A stretch of DNA of 47,738 nt from a virus: positions 1 through 47,738 of the IMG/VR virus record IMGVR_UViG_3300008470_000008; one strand, given 5' to 3'. The notes beneath the pieces were generated by a model. It saw only the letters and a program-made list of their open reading frames with translations. It was not told the DNA's origin and did no database searches. Positions within the stretch are counted from its first letter, which is position 1, and each line of letters begins with the position of its first letter. The translations under genes were made by a program, and so were the position numbers. Of this stretch, positions 37,201-45,482 are shown piece after piece.

Positions 37201-38750
37201 GCATGAGAAGTAAACTCATAACTGATATTAATTCCACTACCTCCTAAGGTAGTACCATCTACTTGGTACTTATACTGATTAACTGCAGTAAACCATCCAG
37301 CATTGTCCTCATCATTGTAAGTATTGATAGCATCTTGTTCATCAGGTACTGAAGCATATGCAGGGGTAGGACCACTAAGTGTAATAGGAGAATCATCATC
37401 TAATAATGCATCTGTTGAGCTGTTAAATCTATAAACTCTAGCATCAAAGTCTATAGTAAAATCATCTGTAGTAGTATTAGCAGCAATAAGCTGGTTATCA
37501 ACCACTTCAATGTCTTTAGCTTTATCAAAACCTGAAGCTAACATACTAAATTCCACTAAAGGAATTTGTATAGCATTTTCTATAGAAGAACATGTCACTG
37601 TGGTACTACCATCAGAATTAACATATTCCTCATCAAACTTATAAATAGTTCTAACACCATTCTTAGTATATACTATAACTATGTGTTCTACAACATCATA
37701 CTCAGTATCTAAACCATTGATAGTATATGTTACTGAGTTACTTCCAGGGCTCACTACTACTTTATCTCCTTCAAAGTCTTCATAGTTAGTACTTGTTAAA
37801 CTGTTACTAGGTAAGTTTACCAATGTGGAAGTAGGTGAATAAATTGTTTCTGCTCCTCCTGTATCTAGTAACCTATAAGCAAACTGTACTACTACACCAT
37901 CAGGTAAACTACCTGTACCTATAGATTCTATAGTAGGCTGTACAAAAGTAACTCCTGCTCTTAAATCTAAATTCTCTACTGGTGTTTCAAATGCGTAAGG
38001 GTCTGCAACATTAAAGGTTCTTACAGGACTATTATTATCTGTCCAGTAGACTCTTTGTATACTAGTAGTCTCATATCTACCTATAGCTCTACCTATTCTA
38101 TATAGGTGTGAGAAATCTGTTAAGTTATTGTATTTTAAATGCTCTGTAACTACTAATGTATTAGATGCTCCAATATTAATAATAGTATCTGTAGCCTCAT
38201 CATAAGTAAGTTTCCATATTTGACCTGCAGTTCCACCTCCTGCAGAATTAACTGAGGAAGTAAATACTATAATATCATCTACAATAGTAGTCCATCCTAT
38301 AATCTGTAGCTCTTCTTGTGCAGCTATTAATTCTACTGTAGCACCTAGAGTACCTATAATAGTTAAAATCTTAGCTCCATTAGTATCTTCAATTACTGTA
38401 GTACTTCCTATTTGATATACTGTAACATCTGCACCTAGTGCAATAACTGCAGCATCTGTACTAATCTCAGTAAATACATTATCCTCAGTAACAGCTATAA
38501 CTATTGACGGAGTAGCATCTTGAAAGTTAATTGTTACAGTACCTGTAAGATTACTAACTATACCTTGCTTCTTAATATCTGGCATAACAAAGCCTAGTTT
38601 ATTACCTTTCTCTGTCTCTAAAGAACCTGTAGATAAACCATCCTCAGTAGTTACTCTGAAGTTTAGTAAGGAGTAGTATGAGTTAGCAGGTCTTTTATTC
38701 TTTGCAGAATCCTGGTTCATACCTCCTAAGTATCCTTGAACTGACTTCAT
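34278..38750 (-). CDS. Large tail protein (P22 gp10-like stabilisation / crAss 'muzzle')
   Basis: A 1490-residue, beta-rich protein. The N-terminus MKSVQGYLGGMNQDSAKNK followed by YYSLLNFRVTTEDGLSTGSL is the typical opening of phage tail stabilisation proteins that list loading sites and baseline values, and the repeated strand-rich segments fit a beta-propeller-like body. Length and position (after three small ring genes, before cargo) match the tail muzzle of crAss-like virions, the outlet of the short tail. It would be a main structural part of the tail and is unlikely to be an enzyme. Its start overlaps the previous gene (ATGA). Confidence 0.72.
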   Translation of the reverse strand: MKSVQGYLGGMNQDSAKNKRPANSYYSLLNFRVTTEDGLSTGSLETEKGNKLGFVMPDIKKQGIVSNLTGTVTINFQDATPSIVIAVTEDNVFTEISTDAAVIALGADVTVYQIGSTTVIEDTNGAKILTIIGTLGATVELIAAQEELQIIGWTTIVDDIIVFTSSVNSAGGGTAGQIWKLTYDEATDTIINIGASNTLVVTEHLKYNNLTDFSHLYRIGRAIGRYETTSIQRVYWTDNNSPVRTFNVADPYAFETPVENLDLRAGVTFVQPTIESIGTGSLPDGVVVQFAYRLLDTGGAETIYSPTSTLVNLPSNSLTSTNYEDFEGDKVVVSPGSNSVTYTINGLDTEYDVVEHIVIVYTKNGVRTIYKFDEEYVNSDGSTTVTCSSIENAIQIPLVEFSMLASGFDKAKDIEVVDNQLIAANTTTDDFTIDFDARVYRFNSSTDALLDDDSPITLSGPTPAYASVPDEQDAINTYNDEDNAGWFTAVNQYKYQVDGTTLGGSGINISYEFTSHAYLANTEITHPTTSPPHVDMTKFSSSNGPIDLGILEADSSLKPIYYGEQFKNMASSWLPNNFTGYTRGEVYRFGIVFYNAKGAVSFVNWIGDIKFPNADDGYPLMHTNGGFDYLNTLGVEFTVDTSSLSSNIKAFAIVRVKREESDKTKLGSGIQMFFASAGDATGGNSLPDLWENTGPSGPGAATAYSTDYKIYGTTEAGFSCSDYPGINSFQSTAQGKRLTYMLGPLAQLYNTAFKTNDYIDTRGYYNSTLALYGGDQSVGVGSRSYGFYYKAEGDLIVNPYARERFEIEEVQDLKVGEFIDANTGILNTWGAITTIGLANASLAKATDEVPLGLGSPKKMLLLDDTNSVTNNTVSPTDAVGNAGNLRHPHDVTHKATMDFNGTDVSITDIYLKEIQYCRFVLEQYGGKTYTDRSKNQYISTNAYQVLEGIDSTSFTFKTYGGDTYVNYYDEEQLQFYWNQATADDEVYSEPIDNKLSTAFCFPVESTVNADYRYGRHWAASRDAASMGIYESNDWSYNPLWNVQNKSEEKFFAQDFLTSFVEEHPHQLWASDAKLDGELSDSWRSFKIANSTEVNGIHGPINRIINFKDRLFFYQDKAFGVASINERSVIQDNSGQELLLGTGGVFPDYSYISTNTGSYHQFGVVASENAIYHYDARLKKLYQFTGGGASPISELKGMSAFFDKNINGEILKADKTLGEGTDGPAVGVHAVPDFRYNRVLFTFLKHFPSTDGTEYHDGATYDAPADIYVEENGNIYYFVDAVRETTVPFPSMASIGGVLLDKSEMGFTISYSELIQAFESFYSYVPNIYLQYGRRLLSASPFARGSAYVHNEGEMATYYDESPYKSILHTILGEKGQLNKVWSNLEYKAELYDTDGEDIYNETFTSIQFFNEYQDTGKITLNVSTDIRPATNGGDIKRRMRTWRYTIPRDSTDGKSRLRNPWLHCILEYDNNLNKSHIAHELIYAYSTTPM

Positions 38751-39574
38751 ATCTTCTCTATGTTAAAATAAGTTTCTGTACTACCATTATGATTACGGCT
38801 ACCATCATTTCCACTAGTAGTGTTATGATTATGTCTTTGTTCTGGAGTACCTGCAGATTTAAATCCATCAGCATGTTGATTAATCTTAGGAATAAGTCTT
38901 AACCAGTTATTCTTAATAGATTCCATCATATCAATACCTGGCATGTTAGCTCTATTTTGAGCAGCACCTATGTACCAATCTCTGTCTGCTTCTAGTTTTT
39001 GATAAACTCCTGCAGCCATCTTACCTCTTGACCATTCTATGAAAGCTAATCTCCATTTAATATGAGAAGCAACTGCTTCTTTAAATTTAGCATCATCTGG
39101 AACTCTAGGGAATCCTCTGTCATCTACAGGAATAGAAATCATTGCTATCTTGATGTAACCTGTTTTAAAGTTCATGAAGGCATAGTTATCATTAACCTTG
39201 TAAGTTAAATCTGACTGACAACTTCTATCATTGTTATCATCACAGTACCAGTGGTGATTAGCATCAGTAGAGTATCTCATCTGAGTATACCCTTTAGCTT
39301 GTCTACATTCTTCTTGAGGAGTATCATCTTCTACAGGAGAAGCTCCTATAGTTATAATCTGGAATAACTCTACAGGAAGACATGCTCTGTAATCAGATAC
39401 ATAAACTTCTTTAACGGATTCTATTAGGTAGTTATTAGCTCCAATTAATTCCATGGCTTCTCCAGCCCATTCTAAAGCATCACCAAATTCTATTGAACCT
39501 GACATTCCCATATCTCTGTATACCTTAGAGATGATGGTTTCTACACTTACATATTTTCCGTTAAATAAACTCAT
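38747..39574 (-). CDS. Tail ring / adaptor protein (275 aa)
   Basis: A 275-residue protein that begins with a short helix pair (VSVETIISKVYRDMGM, about 8-23), the pattern of phage head-tail adaptors and tail ring proteins. The middle has short beta segments with several Cys residues; the C-terminal 40 residues are His/Asn/Gly-rich and disordered (HNHNTTSGNDGS). It overlaps both neighbours by a few bases. Small tail genes in front of the muzzle gene form the ring stack of the tail in crAss-like phages; this is probably one of them. Confidence 0.6.
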   Translation of the reverse strand: MSLFNGKYVSVETIISKVYRDMGMSGSIEFGDALEWAGEAMELIGANNYLIESVKEVYVSDYRACLPVELFQIITIGASPVEDDTPQEECRQAKGYTQMRYSTDANHHWYCDDNNDRSCQSDLTYKVNDNYAFMNFKTGYIKIAMISIPVDDRGFPRVPDDAKFKEAVASHIKWRLAFIEWSRGKMAAGVYQKLEADRDWYIGAAQNRANMPGIDMMESIKNNWLRLIPKINQHADGFKSAGTPEQRHNHNTTSGNDGSRNHNGSTETYFNIEKI

Positions 39575-40146
39575 AATTCGTAATAATCTATTTTGTTATT
39601 AGGGGCTTTAAGTATAGTACATAAATCTACTTTAGCAGTTCTACAAGGTATAAAGGAGTACGCTGACTTCCATTTATAATTTGCTCTCCTAGTAGAGTAA
39701 TACCATTGTGCTATATACCCATTAGTATGTTTATTGAAATGCCTTACTAATTTCTTTTCAGCTTTAGCCTTAGGGTCAACTTCCCATAAGTCCATAGTGG
39801 CTTTCCAATCTGGTGGTAGAGGATTAACTAGATTACCTTCCTCATTTATCCAGGGAGTAATCTTCTTTTTCCTTATACCTAAGATACCCATCTTTCTGGG
39901 TAACACAAAATCAAAAGACTCATTTAGAATAAGTTTTTTGATTTCTAAGTTGAATGCACTGATAACCTTACAGTACAAATCATAATCAATATAGTAAGGA
40001 GTATTCCTATCTATCTTGGCTCTTTTAATTTCCTCTCCCTTCTCATTAGTATAGTCTTTAAAATACTTCTTAGCGTAGTAGTTAAAGAAATCTTTACTTT
40101 TAATGTGGGCAACATACTTCTCTTTTTGTTTCCCTCTTTTTTCCAT
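39571..40146 (-). CDS. Small tail/ring protein candidate (191 aa)
   Basis: A basic, 191-residue protein, with Lys/Arg-rich N-terminus (MEKRGKQKEKY) and a central helical part, and no membrane segment. It lies between two adaptor-like genes with overlaps at both ends (TAATG at its start), so it belongs to the tail assembly set. A specific family is not recognised; its position corresponds to one of the conserved tail genes of crAss-like phages. Confidence 0.55.
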   Translation of the reverse strand: MEKRGKQKEKYVAHIKSKDFFNYYAKKYFKDYTNEKGEEIKRAKIDRNTPYYIDYDLYCKVISAFNLEIKKLILNESFDFVLPRKMGILGIRKKKITPWINEEGNLVNPLPPDWKATMDLWEVDPKAKAEKKLVRHFNKHTNGYIAQWYYSTRRANYKWKSAYSFIPCRTAKVDLCTILKAPNNKIDYYEL

Positions 40147-40844
40147 TATTGTTTATTTAAAATCTCTTGACCATCATTAGCACTATCCTTAGGAATACTA
40201 GCAGCCATCCCAAACTGTGCTAATACTTGTTCCTTTATATAAGGTAGTAAGTGAATATTAACTGGGTACTCATCATCAAATGAGAAACAAGTAGTTCCTT
40301 CAACATCACATGCAAAATCAGTTACAGCTGCAGGAGATTCCCATACACCTCTAACATTAATATGAGTTAAGTGAATCATATTAGGGTCTGTCATAATAAC
40401 ATATACATAGTCATTAAGAGAAAATGTAATTACGCCTTTACTGTATTTACTTTCAGCACTAGCAGTATAAATAGCTTTATCATAATCCATATAAGTAAAT
40501 GGAAGTTTAAGCTTGTGAATAGGTCCTACTCTAGTGATACCCAGGCTACTATGAAATTTAACTGCCTTAGGCATTTTCTTCTTAGTCCTGAGTACTGTAC
40601 ATCCTAATTCTATAGTACAACATTCTGCAGCATCTACTTCCACTAATTCTAGACATCCTAAATCCTGGGTAATTTGAGTATCAATACTTACTCCAGGTTT
40701 ATTATACTCTTTCCTTAACCAAAGTGCTCTCTGGATATCTACTTGATATATTACGTGTCTTTCTGATATCTCAGTATCATCAGAGATTTGATTACCTCTG
40801 ACAACCTCCATGATGTCATAAATTACTTCATTAAAACTAGGCAT
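40146..40844 (-). CDS. Tail ring / adaptor protein (232 aa)
   Basis: A 232-residue protein that starts with a helix (FNEVIYDIMEVVRG) and continues with mixed alpha/beta sequence, like the 275-residue protein nearby, so the two could be relatives stacking as rings. Cys residues near CCTIELGC may pair or bind metal. The start overlaps the HNH gene stop by 8 bases. No enzymatic motif is visible. Confidence 0.55.
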   Translation of the reverse strand: MPSFNEVIYDIMEVVRGNQISDDTEISERHVIYQVDIQRALWLRKEYNKPGVSIDTQITQDLGCLELVEVDAAECCTIELGCTVLRTKKKMPKAVKFHSSLGITRVGPIHKLKLPFTYMDYDKAIYTASAESKYSKGVITFSLNDYVYVIMTDPNMIHLTHINVRGVWESPAAVTDFACDVEGTTCFSFDDEYPVNIHLLPYIKEQVLAQFGMAASIPKDSANDGQEILNKQ

Positions 40845-41394
40845 TTTTTAAATATTTTAAAGCGTTTTTAATTAAATCTATATTATCGTTAAATTTCCCT
40901 AATCCAGTATTACATCTACTACATAGTACTCCTCTAACTTTCCCTGAAGTATGACAATGGTCTATATTTCTAGGTTCTTTATTTATAGTAAGTAAAGCAA
41001 AAGAAGTATCACATAAAGCACAGTTAGGGATAACCATTAAATTATGGTACTGCTTTTCACTTATATTATAAGTTTTCATTGCATTATAAGCTTTCAAGTA
41101 AGCTTTATTTTCTTTTCTCCATTTTTTCATCTGTAAGGTAGTACAATATTTACACTTAAAACTGTTTTTCCAGAAATCACTAAGAGGTAAGTGTTGTATA
41201 CACTTAATACACTCTTTTACTCCTTGTTTAACTGAGTTTTGTCTTTGAGTACGTGAGCTATTCCGTGCTTTTTTTCTTTTAGTGTTTATACATTCTTTAC
41301 ATTGCTTACGTAATTTACATCCACTTCTAGAGTGAAAATAAATACAAGTGTATTCTTTAACCTTTTTACAATCTGAACATATCTGAGTAGCCAT
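40837..41394 (-). CDS. Endonuclease VII-type HNH nuclease
   Basis: A 185-residue protein. The C-terminal half carries the endonuclease VII pattern: CALC (about 127-130), NIDHCHTSGKVRGVLC (about 144-159), SRCNTGLGKF (about 160-169). These provide the ββα-metal His/Asp and zinc cysteines. The N-terminal half holds further cysteine pairs (CSDC, CKEC, CIKC, CKYC), i.e. two extra zinc ribbons. Endonuclease VII cuts branched DNA; free-standing HNH genes are also homing elements. It sits between tail genes, away from replication genes, which favours a homing origin. It overlaps the next gene by 8 bases. Confidence 0.82.
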   Translation of the reverse strand: MATQICSDCKKVKEYTCIYFHSRSGCKLRKQCKECINTKRKKARNSSRTQRQNSVKQGVKECIKCIQHLPLSDFWKNSFKCKYCTTLQMKKWRKENKAYLKAYNAMKTYNISEKQYHNLMVIPNCALCDTSFALLTINKEPRNIDHCHTSGKVRGVLCSRCNTGLGKFNDNIDLIKNALKYLKNA

Positions 41395-41397
41395 ATT

Positions 41398-42465
41398 CTA
41401 ATATAGTTTATTGTTGAAGAAGAAGTGACCATCTTTAAAGTCAAGTACATTAGGGTATGATATACCACCGTGTAATGTTACTGTTAAGATACCATTTCTC
41501 CAGTTTTCTTTTTGTGATTTAGACATGTAACTAAACACATCTTTATTCTTATCTCCACCCCAACCACAATTATAGCCTGCAATATTACTTTCAAAGTAAG
41601 TACCCATTCTATGTGTGTGGAAGAATGCAATGTTTCTATGTAATTCTGAAGCATGTTTAGCTGCAGCATGTTTAGCACACCACTCTCCGTGAATAATTTC
41701 TAAGTCTCCTAGTTGAACACTAGCAGTTTTCCAGTTGAATTGTGTATTGTAACCTCTATGCTTAAAACATGCATCATAAGGAGATTTAGCTCCTGCTCTA
41801 CCTAAGTAGCTGTTATCCACATCTTTACCCCATTGGTTATACCAATCTTCATGATTACCATAGAAGAATTCCTTGATAATCTTTCTATCTCCTATAGCCT
41901 CATCTAGCATATCTAAAGCTTCATTAGCTTCTTTATATTCTCTAGCTAATGTATAACCAGCTAATCTGATTTTACCTTTACTATGTCTTGAGATAGAATG
42001 CATATCTAAGATATCACCTGCAAGGATAATTCCTTTAAGGTTTTGCATATCTGAAATAAGTTTACAAGTAGCTGCCCACATTGCTTTATTATGGAAAGGT
42101 AAATGAGAACATCCTAATACTACATAGTTACCGTCTTCAAACTTACTAGTAGTGTAACTAGGTTTAGATGATTCCTTCTTAACTCTGTTAAGTACATCTA
42201 TAGCTTCATCTATCTTACCTTGAGCAATTAGTTCTTTAGCTATGAATTGTAATGTAGCTTCTGGAGTATGTGCTCTTTCTACTACTTCTACCCCTGACGG
42301 AGTAGTTTTATTAAGATTATCTTTAACTTCTATGATAACTTCCTTGGCTAACATCTTAGATACACCAAACTGCTCTGCTACTCTACGGAATCCAGCTTTC
42401 AAATAACCTGGTTTCTCTGTAAGTATTTCTCTTAAGTCTCTTCTAGTCATTGATAAAAAATTCAT
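41398..42465 (-). CDS. Calcineurin-like metallophosphoesterase
   Basis: A 355-residue protein. The C-terminal 240 residues hold all metallophosphoesterase blocks: VVLGCSHLPFH (about 113-123), GDILDMHS (about 145-152), YGNHEDW (about 203-209), IHGEWC (about 258-263) and HTHR (about 283-286). It should hydrolyse phosphodiesters or phosphomonoesters with a two-metal centre. The N-terminal 100 residues are helical and include a helix-turn-helix-like stretch (AEQFGVSKMLAKEVI, about 30-44). A start at Met6 (42450) would give a shorter overlap with the upstream gene and is also possible. Its substrate is unknown; it could act on DNA ends, nucleotides or a signalling molecule. Confidence 0.82.
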   Translation of the reverse strand: MNFLSMTRRDLREILTEKPGYLKAGFRRVAEQFGVSKMLAKEVIIEVKDNLNKTTPSGVEVVERAHTPEATLQFIAKELIAQGKIDEAIDVLNRVKKESSKPSYTTSKFEDGNYVVLGCSHLPFHNKAMWAATCKLISDMQNLKGIILAGDILDMHSISRHSKGKIRLAGYTLAREYKEANEALDMLDEAIGDRKIIKEFFYGNHEDWYNQWGKDVDNSYLGRAGAKSPYDACFKHRGYNTQFNWKTASVQLGDLEIIHGEWCAKHAAAKHASELHRNIAFFHTHRMGTYFESNIAGYNCGWGGDKNKDVFSYMSKSQKENWRNGILTVTLHGGISYPNVLDFKDGHFFFNNKLY

Positions 42466-42907
42466 TAATTAATCCTAATGTCCTTGAATCTATTTCAGTA
42501 GACATCTCTAAGTACTTCTGTAGTGTAAAAGTTTTATACTCTCCATCTACTTTAACAAGTATCTCTTTACCCTTAGATACTGTTTCAAACTCTATCTCAA
42601 TGTCTTGAGCAGTTAGAGCTTCAATTTCTTTAACCATTGCCTCTTCATCAGTAGATACAAAATCAGTAACCATAAGTGGTTTAGACATATCTACATCATC
42701 TTTAAGGATTCCTGTACCATCTTCATTTCTGGTGATGTACTTATCTACTAAGGTTTGCTTTGCTGTAAGTGTTGTCTCTGTAACTTCAGCTAATAATACT
42801 TTAGCATCTAGTAATTCTTGTTTTAGAACTGGAATTCCCTTTCCAATAATATTACCAATGACACTATCTAGCATCATTACTTCTTCTACTTTTAAATTCT
42901 TTACCAT
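42443..42907 (-). CDS. Hypothetical acidic protein (154 aa)
   Basis: An acidic protein with a helical first half (coiled-coil-like from about residue 5 to 55). No domain recognised. It is the first gene behind a promoter-like box, 22 bases downstream, and overlaps the phosphoesterase start. It may be a structural or chaperone protein for late assembly. Confidence 0.58.
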   Translation of the reverse strand: MVKNLKVEEVMMLDSVIGNIIGKGIPVLKQELLDAKVLLAEVTETTLTAKQTLVDKYITRNEDGTGILKDDVDMSKPLMVTDFVSTDEEAMVKEIEALTAQDIEIEFETVSKGKEILVKVDGEYKTFTLQKYLEMSTEIDSRTLGLINEFFIND

Positions 42908-42929
42908 GACATCGTTTTAGTTATGGTCA

Positions 42930-42937
42930 CAAAGGTA
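42930..42937 (-). promoter_or_regulatory. Possible -7 box in front of the late gene at 42907
   Basis: TACCTTTG on the - strand fits TAnnTTTG and sits 22 bases upstream of the ATG at 42907, in one of the few gaps (about 40 bases) of the block. No TTTG partner is found 19-21 bases upstream, so it may be weaker or activator-dependent. The distance from box to ATG is like that of the two stronger boxes. Confidence 0.42.
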
Positions 42938-42948
42938 AGAATAAAATT

Positions 42949-43452
42949 TTAATCTTTCTTTTTTGATTTAACTATACTGGCTAGTTTTTTAGCTGCTTTG
43001 AATTTATCTGCTATAATGTCTTTAATCCTAACACCTTTTACTTTATAGTAGTTTTCATCAATACTATCAAATTCAACCCACATTAAAATTAATCCTGCAC
43101 ATTTTGTTGCACTATACTCAACTGGAAATGTAGGTAGGAAATGTGTAAATAAATCAGTTAACATAAACCTATCTAATACGTAGATAATAAGTACTACTGA
43201 CGTGTAACTAAATACCTTAGGTAATAAACCATCTCTAGTTTTCTGAGAAGATACTTCTAAACGTACATCTTTACCTTCTTGTATTGCTACATACTTTGCA
43301 GCCCAGCGTCCTGTTAGTGTATCTGCTAATATCATAGCTCCTACTAAAGCCATTAAGGGGTAAATAGGAGATAAGTATAATGATAAACTTAATAATCCTG
43401 CTGAACCAAAACCTATAACTTTGGTCCATAAATCTGTTAATCTGTGTGGCAT
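42949..43452 (-). CDS. Phage holin, family-4 type
   Basis: A 167-residue membrane protein. Hydrophobic segments: about 12-30 and 32-46 (near LYLSPIYPLMALVGAMILAD), and a later one around SYTSVVLIIYVLD (about 82-94) plus CAGLILMWVEF (about 116-126). The motif DTLTGRWAAK with SSQKTRDGLLPKV is characteristic of phage_holin_4-type proteins, as is the WVEFDSIDEN motif after the last hydrophobic segment. A basic C-terminus (KSKKKD) faces the cytoplasm. It should form membrane lesions that allow lysis. Confidence 0.75.
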   Translation of the reverse strand: MPHRLTDLWTKVIGFGSAGLLSLSLYLSPIYPLMALVGAMILADTLTGRWAAKYVAIQEGKDVRLEVSSQKTRDGLLPKVFSYTSVVLIIYVLDRFMLTDLFTHFLPTFPVEYSATKCAGLILMWVEFDSIDENYYKVKGVRIKDIIADKFKAAKKLASIVKSKKKD

Positions 43453-43455
43453 TGT

Positions 43456-43728
43456 TTAAATTGTTTCTTGTTGTATGTAATTATTTTTATCTACTTCTAC
43501 TATATCCTCTAATCTATAAGGTAATCTCTTAAACTTATCTGGGTAATAAGTAGCCAGTGGAGTTATCCTGGCTTTGTCTATAATAACTAAGTATTTATCT
43601 TTAGTTAAATTCTTAAGAAAGTAAGTATATGTCTTAGATACTCCTTCATAGAGAAAAGAAAACTCCTCATCAATCTGTGCAATTAAGTCAATACACTCTT
43701 GTTCTGTGTTTATTATTATTCCTTCCAT
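43456..43728 (-). CDS. Small hypothetical protein (90 aa)
   Basis: A small, mixed-charge protein with no motif or membrane segment, tightly packed between the lectin-like protein gene and the holin gene (3 bases on each side). It may be a fibre-assembly helper or a lysis regulator; the sequence does not decide. Confidence 0.55.
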   Translation of the reverse strand: MEGIIINTEQECIDLIAQIDEEFSFLYEGVSKTYTYFLKNLTKDKYLVIIDKARITPLATYYPDKFKRLPYRLEDIVEVDKNNYIQQETI

Positions 43729-43731
43729 AAT

Positions 43732-44472
43732 CTAATTATTAGGGTCTGACATGAAGTTATCTATTTCTGTTATTTTCTCAGTAGTTAAGGTAGCATTAGA
43801 GTATATAAGTTTATTAGCCATATCCTTACCATAAGAAGGTGAACTATCCATAAGCCCTCCAACTGAAAGATCATCCCTTCCTGTTAAATCTCCAAACCAA
43901 TTTCCGTTGCTTGCTCCAGAATCTACAATTAGTACTTGCCCAGACCCATTCAAAGACATTGTGTATACTGAACCATCTGACCTAATCCACCCGTAATTAT
44001 ACCCAACTACAGAAGAGTCAGTCATAGCAATTCTATCTGGAGTAACACCATCACGATATATGAATCTAACATCTCCAGATGAATTTATACTTATCTCAGC
44101 ATACCTATTGGCAGCAGCAGAGTCAGCAGAACTAAATGGAAATAAAACACTTACCCCATCCCAATAGTATGAGAAGAAAATTATCCCACTTGTATCATTT
44201 AAAGCATCAGCAACAGTTACCGACAAAATATCATCTACCGCATCAAAATTAATTGAATTAGCACCTAATACAGGTTGCTTCGTTACAGTGATTTGACTAA
44301 AGGTGAATGAGCTGGGTGATTGGTCTAGCCACTCTGAAACGAGCTCTCCTTCTACAGCAGAGTCAACTCCTAAGCTTTTATTTAAATATAGTTGTAACCC
44401 ATCTATATCAAGAGGGTCAAATGTACCTAGATAGTTAATGACTCTATCATAGCCAAATCCAAAGCTAAACAT
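43732..44472 (-). CDS. Virion appendage protein with concanavalin A/LamG-like fold
   Basis: A 246-residue protein. The segment from DGLQLYLNKSLGVDS (about 23-37) through SEWLDQS, KQPVLGANSINFDAVDDIL (about 66-84) and later YGWIRSDGSVYTMSLNG (about 160-176) has the layout of concanavalin A-like lectin/glucanase domains in phage fibres. Such domains bind surface sugars, so it may contact the host capsule or lipopolysaccharide. No catalytic residues of a depolymerase are clear. It lies amid fibre-like and lysis genes. Confidence 0.55.
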   Translation of the reverse strand: MFSFGFGYDRVINYLGTFDPLDIDGLQLYLNKSLGVDSAVEGELVSEWLDQSPSSFTFSQITVTKQPVLGANSINFDAVDDILSVTVADALNDTSGIIFFSYYWDGVSVLFPFSSADSAAANRYAEISINSSGDVRFIYRDGVTPDRIAMTDSSVVGYNYGWIRSDGSVYTMSLNGSGQVLIVDSGASNGNWFGDLTGRDDLSVGGLMDSSPSYGKDMANKLIYSNATLTTEKITEIDNFMSDPNN

Positions 44473-44473
44473 C

Positions 44474-44749
44474 TTAACGTACTAAAGCTATAGACCCACT
44501 TGCTAATTGGTATCCTGTTATTCTTCTACCTAAGACAGCTCTTATTACCATTACTGAGTAAACAGTGTTAGCACCAATTCCTTGTTCTGCTAATACATCT
44601 ATTCCCTTCTCATCTGTAAGGGAAGTAAATACTGCATTAGCATTGATAACTATATACTTATAGTTAACACTAGTCTGTGCTGTTGTTGTAAAATCATATA
44701 TTGTTCCTGCACCACCTAGTGCATCATTTTCATCTCCGTATACTGGCAT
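44474..44749 (-). CDS. Small virion-associated protein candidate (91 aa)
   Basis: A small beta-rich protein (MPVYGDENDALGGAGTIYDF at its start) with no signal, transmembrane or catalytic motif. It lies one base upstream of the lectin-like gene, so it is likely a minor fibre or baseplate subunit encoded in the same operon. The function is inferred from position. Confidence 0.5.
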   Translation of the reverse strand: MPVYGDENDALGGAGTIYDFTTTAQTSVNYKYIVINANAVFTSLTDEKGIDVLAEQGIGANTVYSVMVIRAVLGRRITGYQLASGSIALVR

Positions 44750-44768
44750 AATATTTTTATTTTAGTGT

Positions 44769-45482
44769 TTATAGTCCTGTATTAAATACTCTATAAGTTA
44801 TTTTTAATCTAAGTACTCCATCTCCTGTAGCAAATGGTGCTGTATCATTTGTAATATAAATTGGAGAATTAGGAGGCGCAATATGAGGCGCAATAACCGC
44901 ACCTGTAACAAATATAACATCTGATGTGTCTGTCACTGATGCAGTAGGTATAGCCTCTGTTAAAGGTTCATCATCTGAGTCAAATAATACAACTTCACCT
45001 CCACCTGTGAAGGTAACTGTTCCATAGTCTAATATTTGAGTCATGTCTACTATCTTAATTACTTTACCTGCTCCTGGTGTACCTATTACTTCAACAGGTG
45101 CTCCATTCATTGCTATGATTTGAGCAGCACTTAATTCAACTTCCGCTACATATAAAGCTTCAACACCATTAAATGTCATTTCTGGAGCAGAAAGGCGAAG
45201 TATATTATTCCCTTCTAGTTCAACATCATTCCCGTTGAAGTATAGAGTGTCAAATTCGCCAAAAGCAAGGGTACCTGTATTAGAATCACCATCTACTTGT
45301 CTTACTCCTGGTATAGTACCATCTTCAGCATAGAAACTAGCTCCACCTCCTTCACCTACTAAGGCTAAGAAATTTGCTTTACTAATATGCTTAGGTAATT
45401 TATTCTTACCTACGTAGATTACTACTGTATCTTTTGCTGTCATTGCTGATATAGGACCAGCTTTACTTGTTTTATTTGGCAT
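44769..45482 (-). CDS. Fibre-like structural protein (237 aa)
   Basis: The start MPNKTSKAG at 45482 is chosen over an in-frame Met at 45509, because it reduces overlap with the spanin-like gene (ATGCCAAATAA). Sequence is acidic, Gly/Val/Thr-rich and beta-like. The N-terminal 60 residues (including KDTVVIYVGKNKLPKHI) look like the attachment part of a trimeric fibre, and the rest like stacked strands. No enzyme motif is seen. It is probably a tail-fibre or appendage subunit. Confidence 0.52.
   Translation of the reverse strand: MPNKTSKAGPISAMTAKDTVVIYVGKNKLPKHISKANFLALVGEGGGASFYAEDGTIPGVRQVDGDSNTGTLAFGEFDTLYFNGNDVELEGNNILRLSAPEMTFNGVEALYVAEVELSAAQIIAMNGAPVEVIGTPGAGKVIKIVDMTQILDYGTVTFTGGGEVVLFDSDDEPLTEAIPTASVTDTSDVIFVTGAVIAPHIAPPNSPIYITNDTAPFATGDGVLRLKITYRVFNTGL

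Noticed and set aside
43732-45482. Diversity-generating retroelement in the fibre genes
   Set aside because: No reverse transcriptase, template/variable repeat pair or A-rich variable region was seen.
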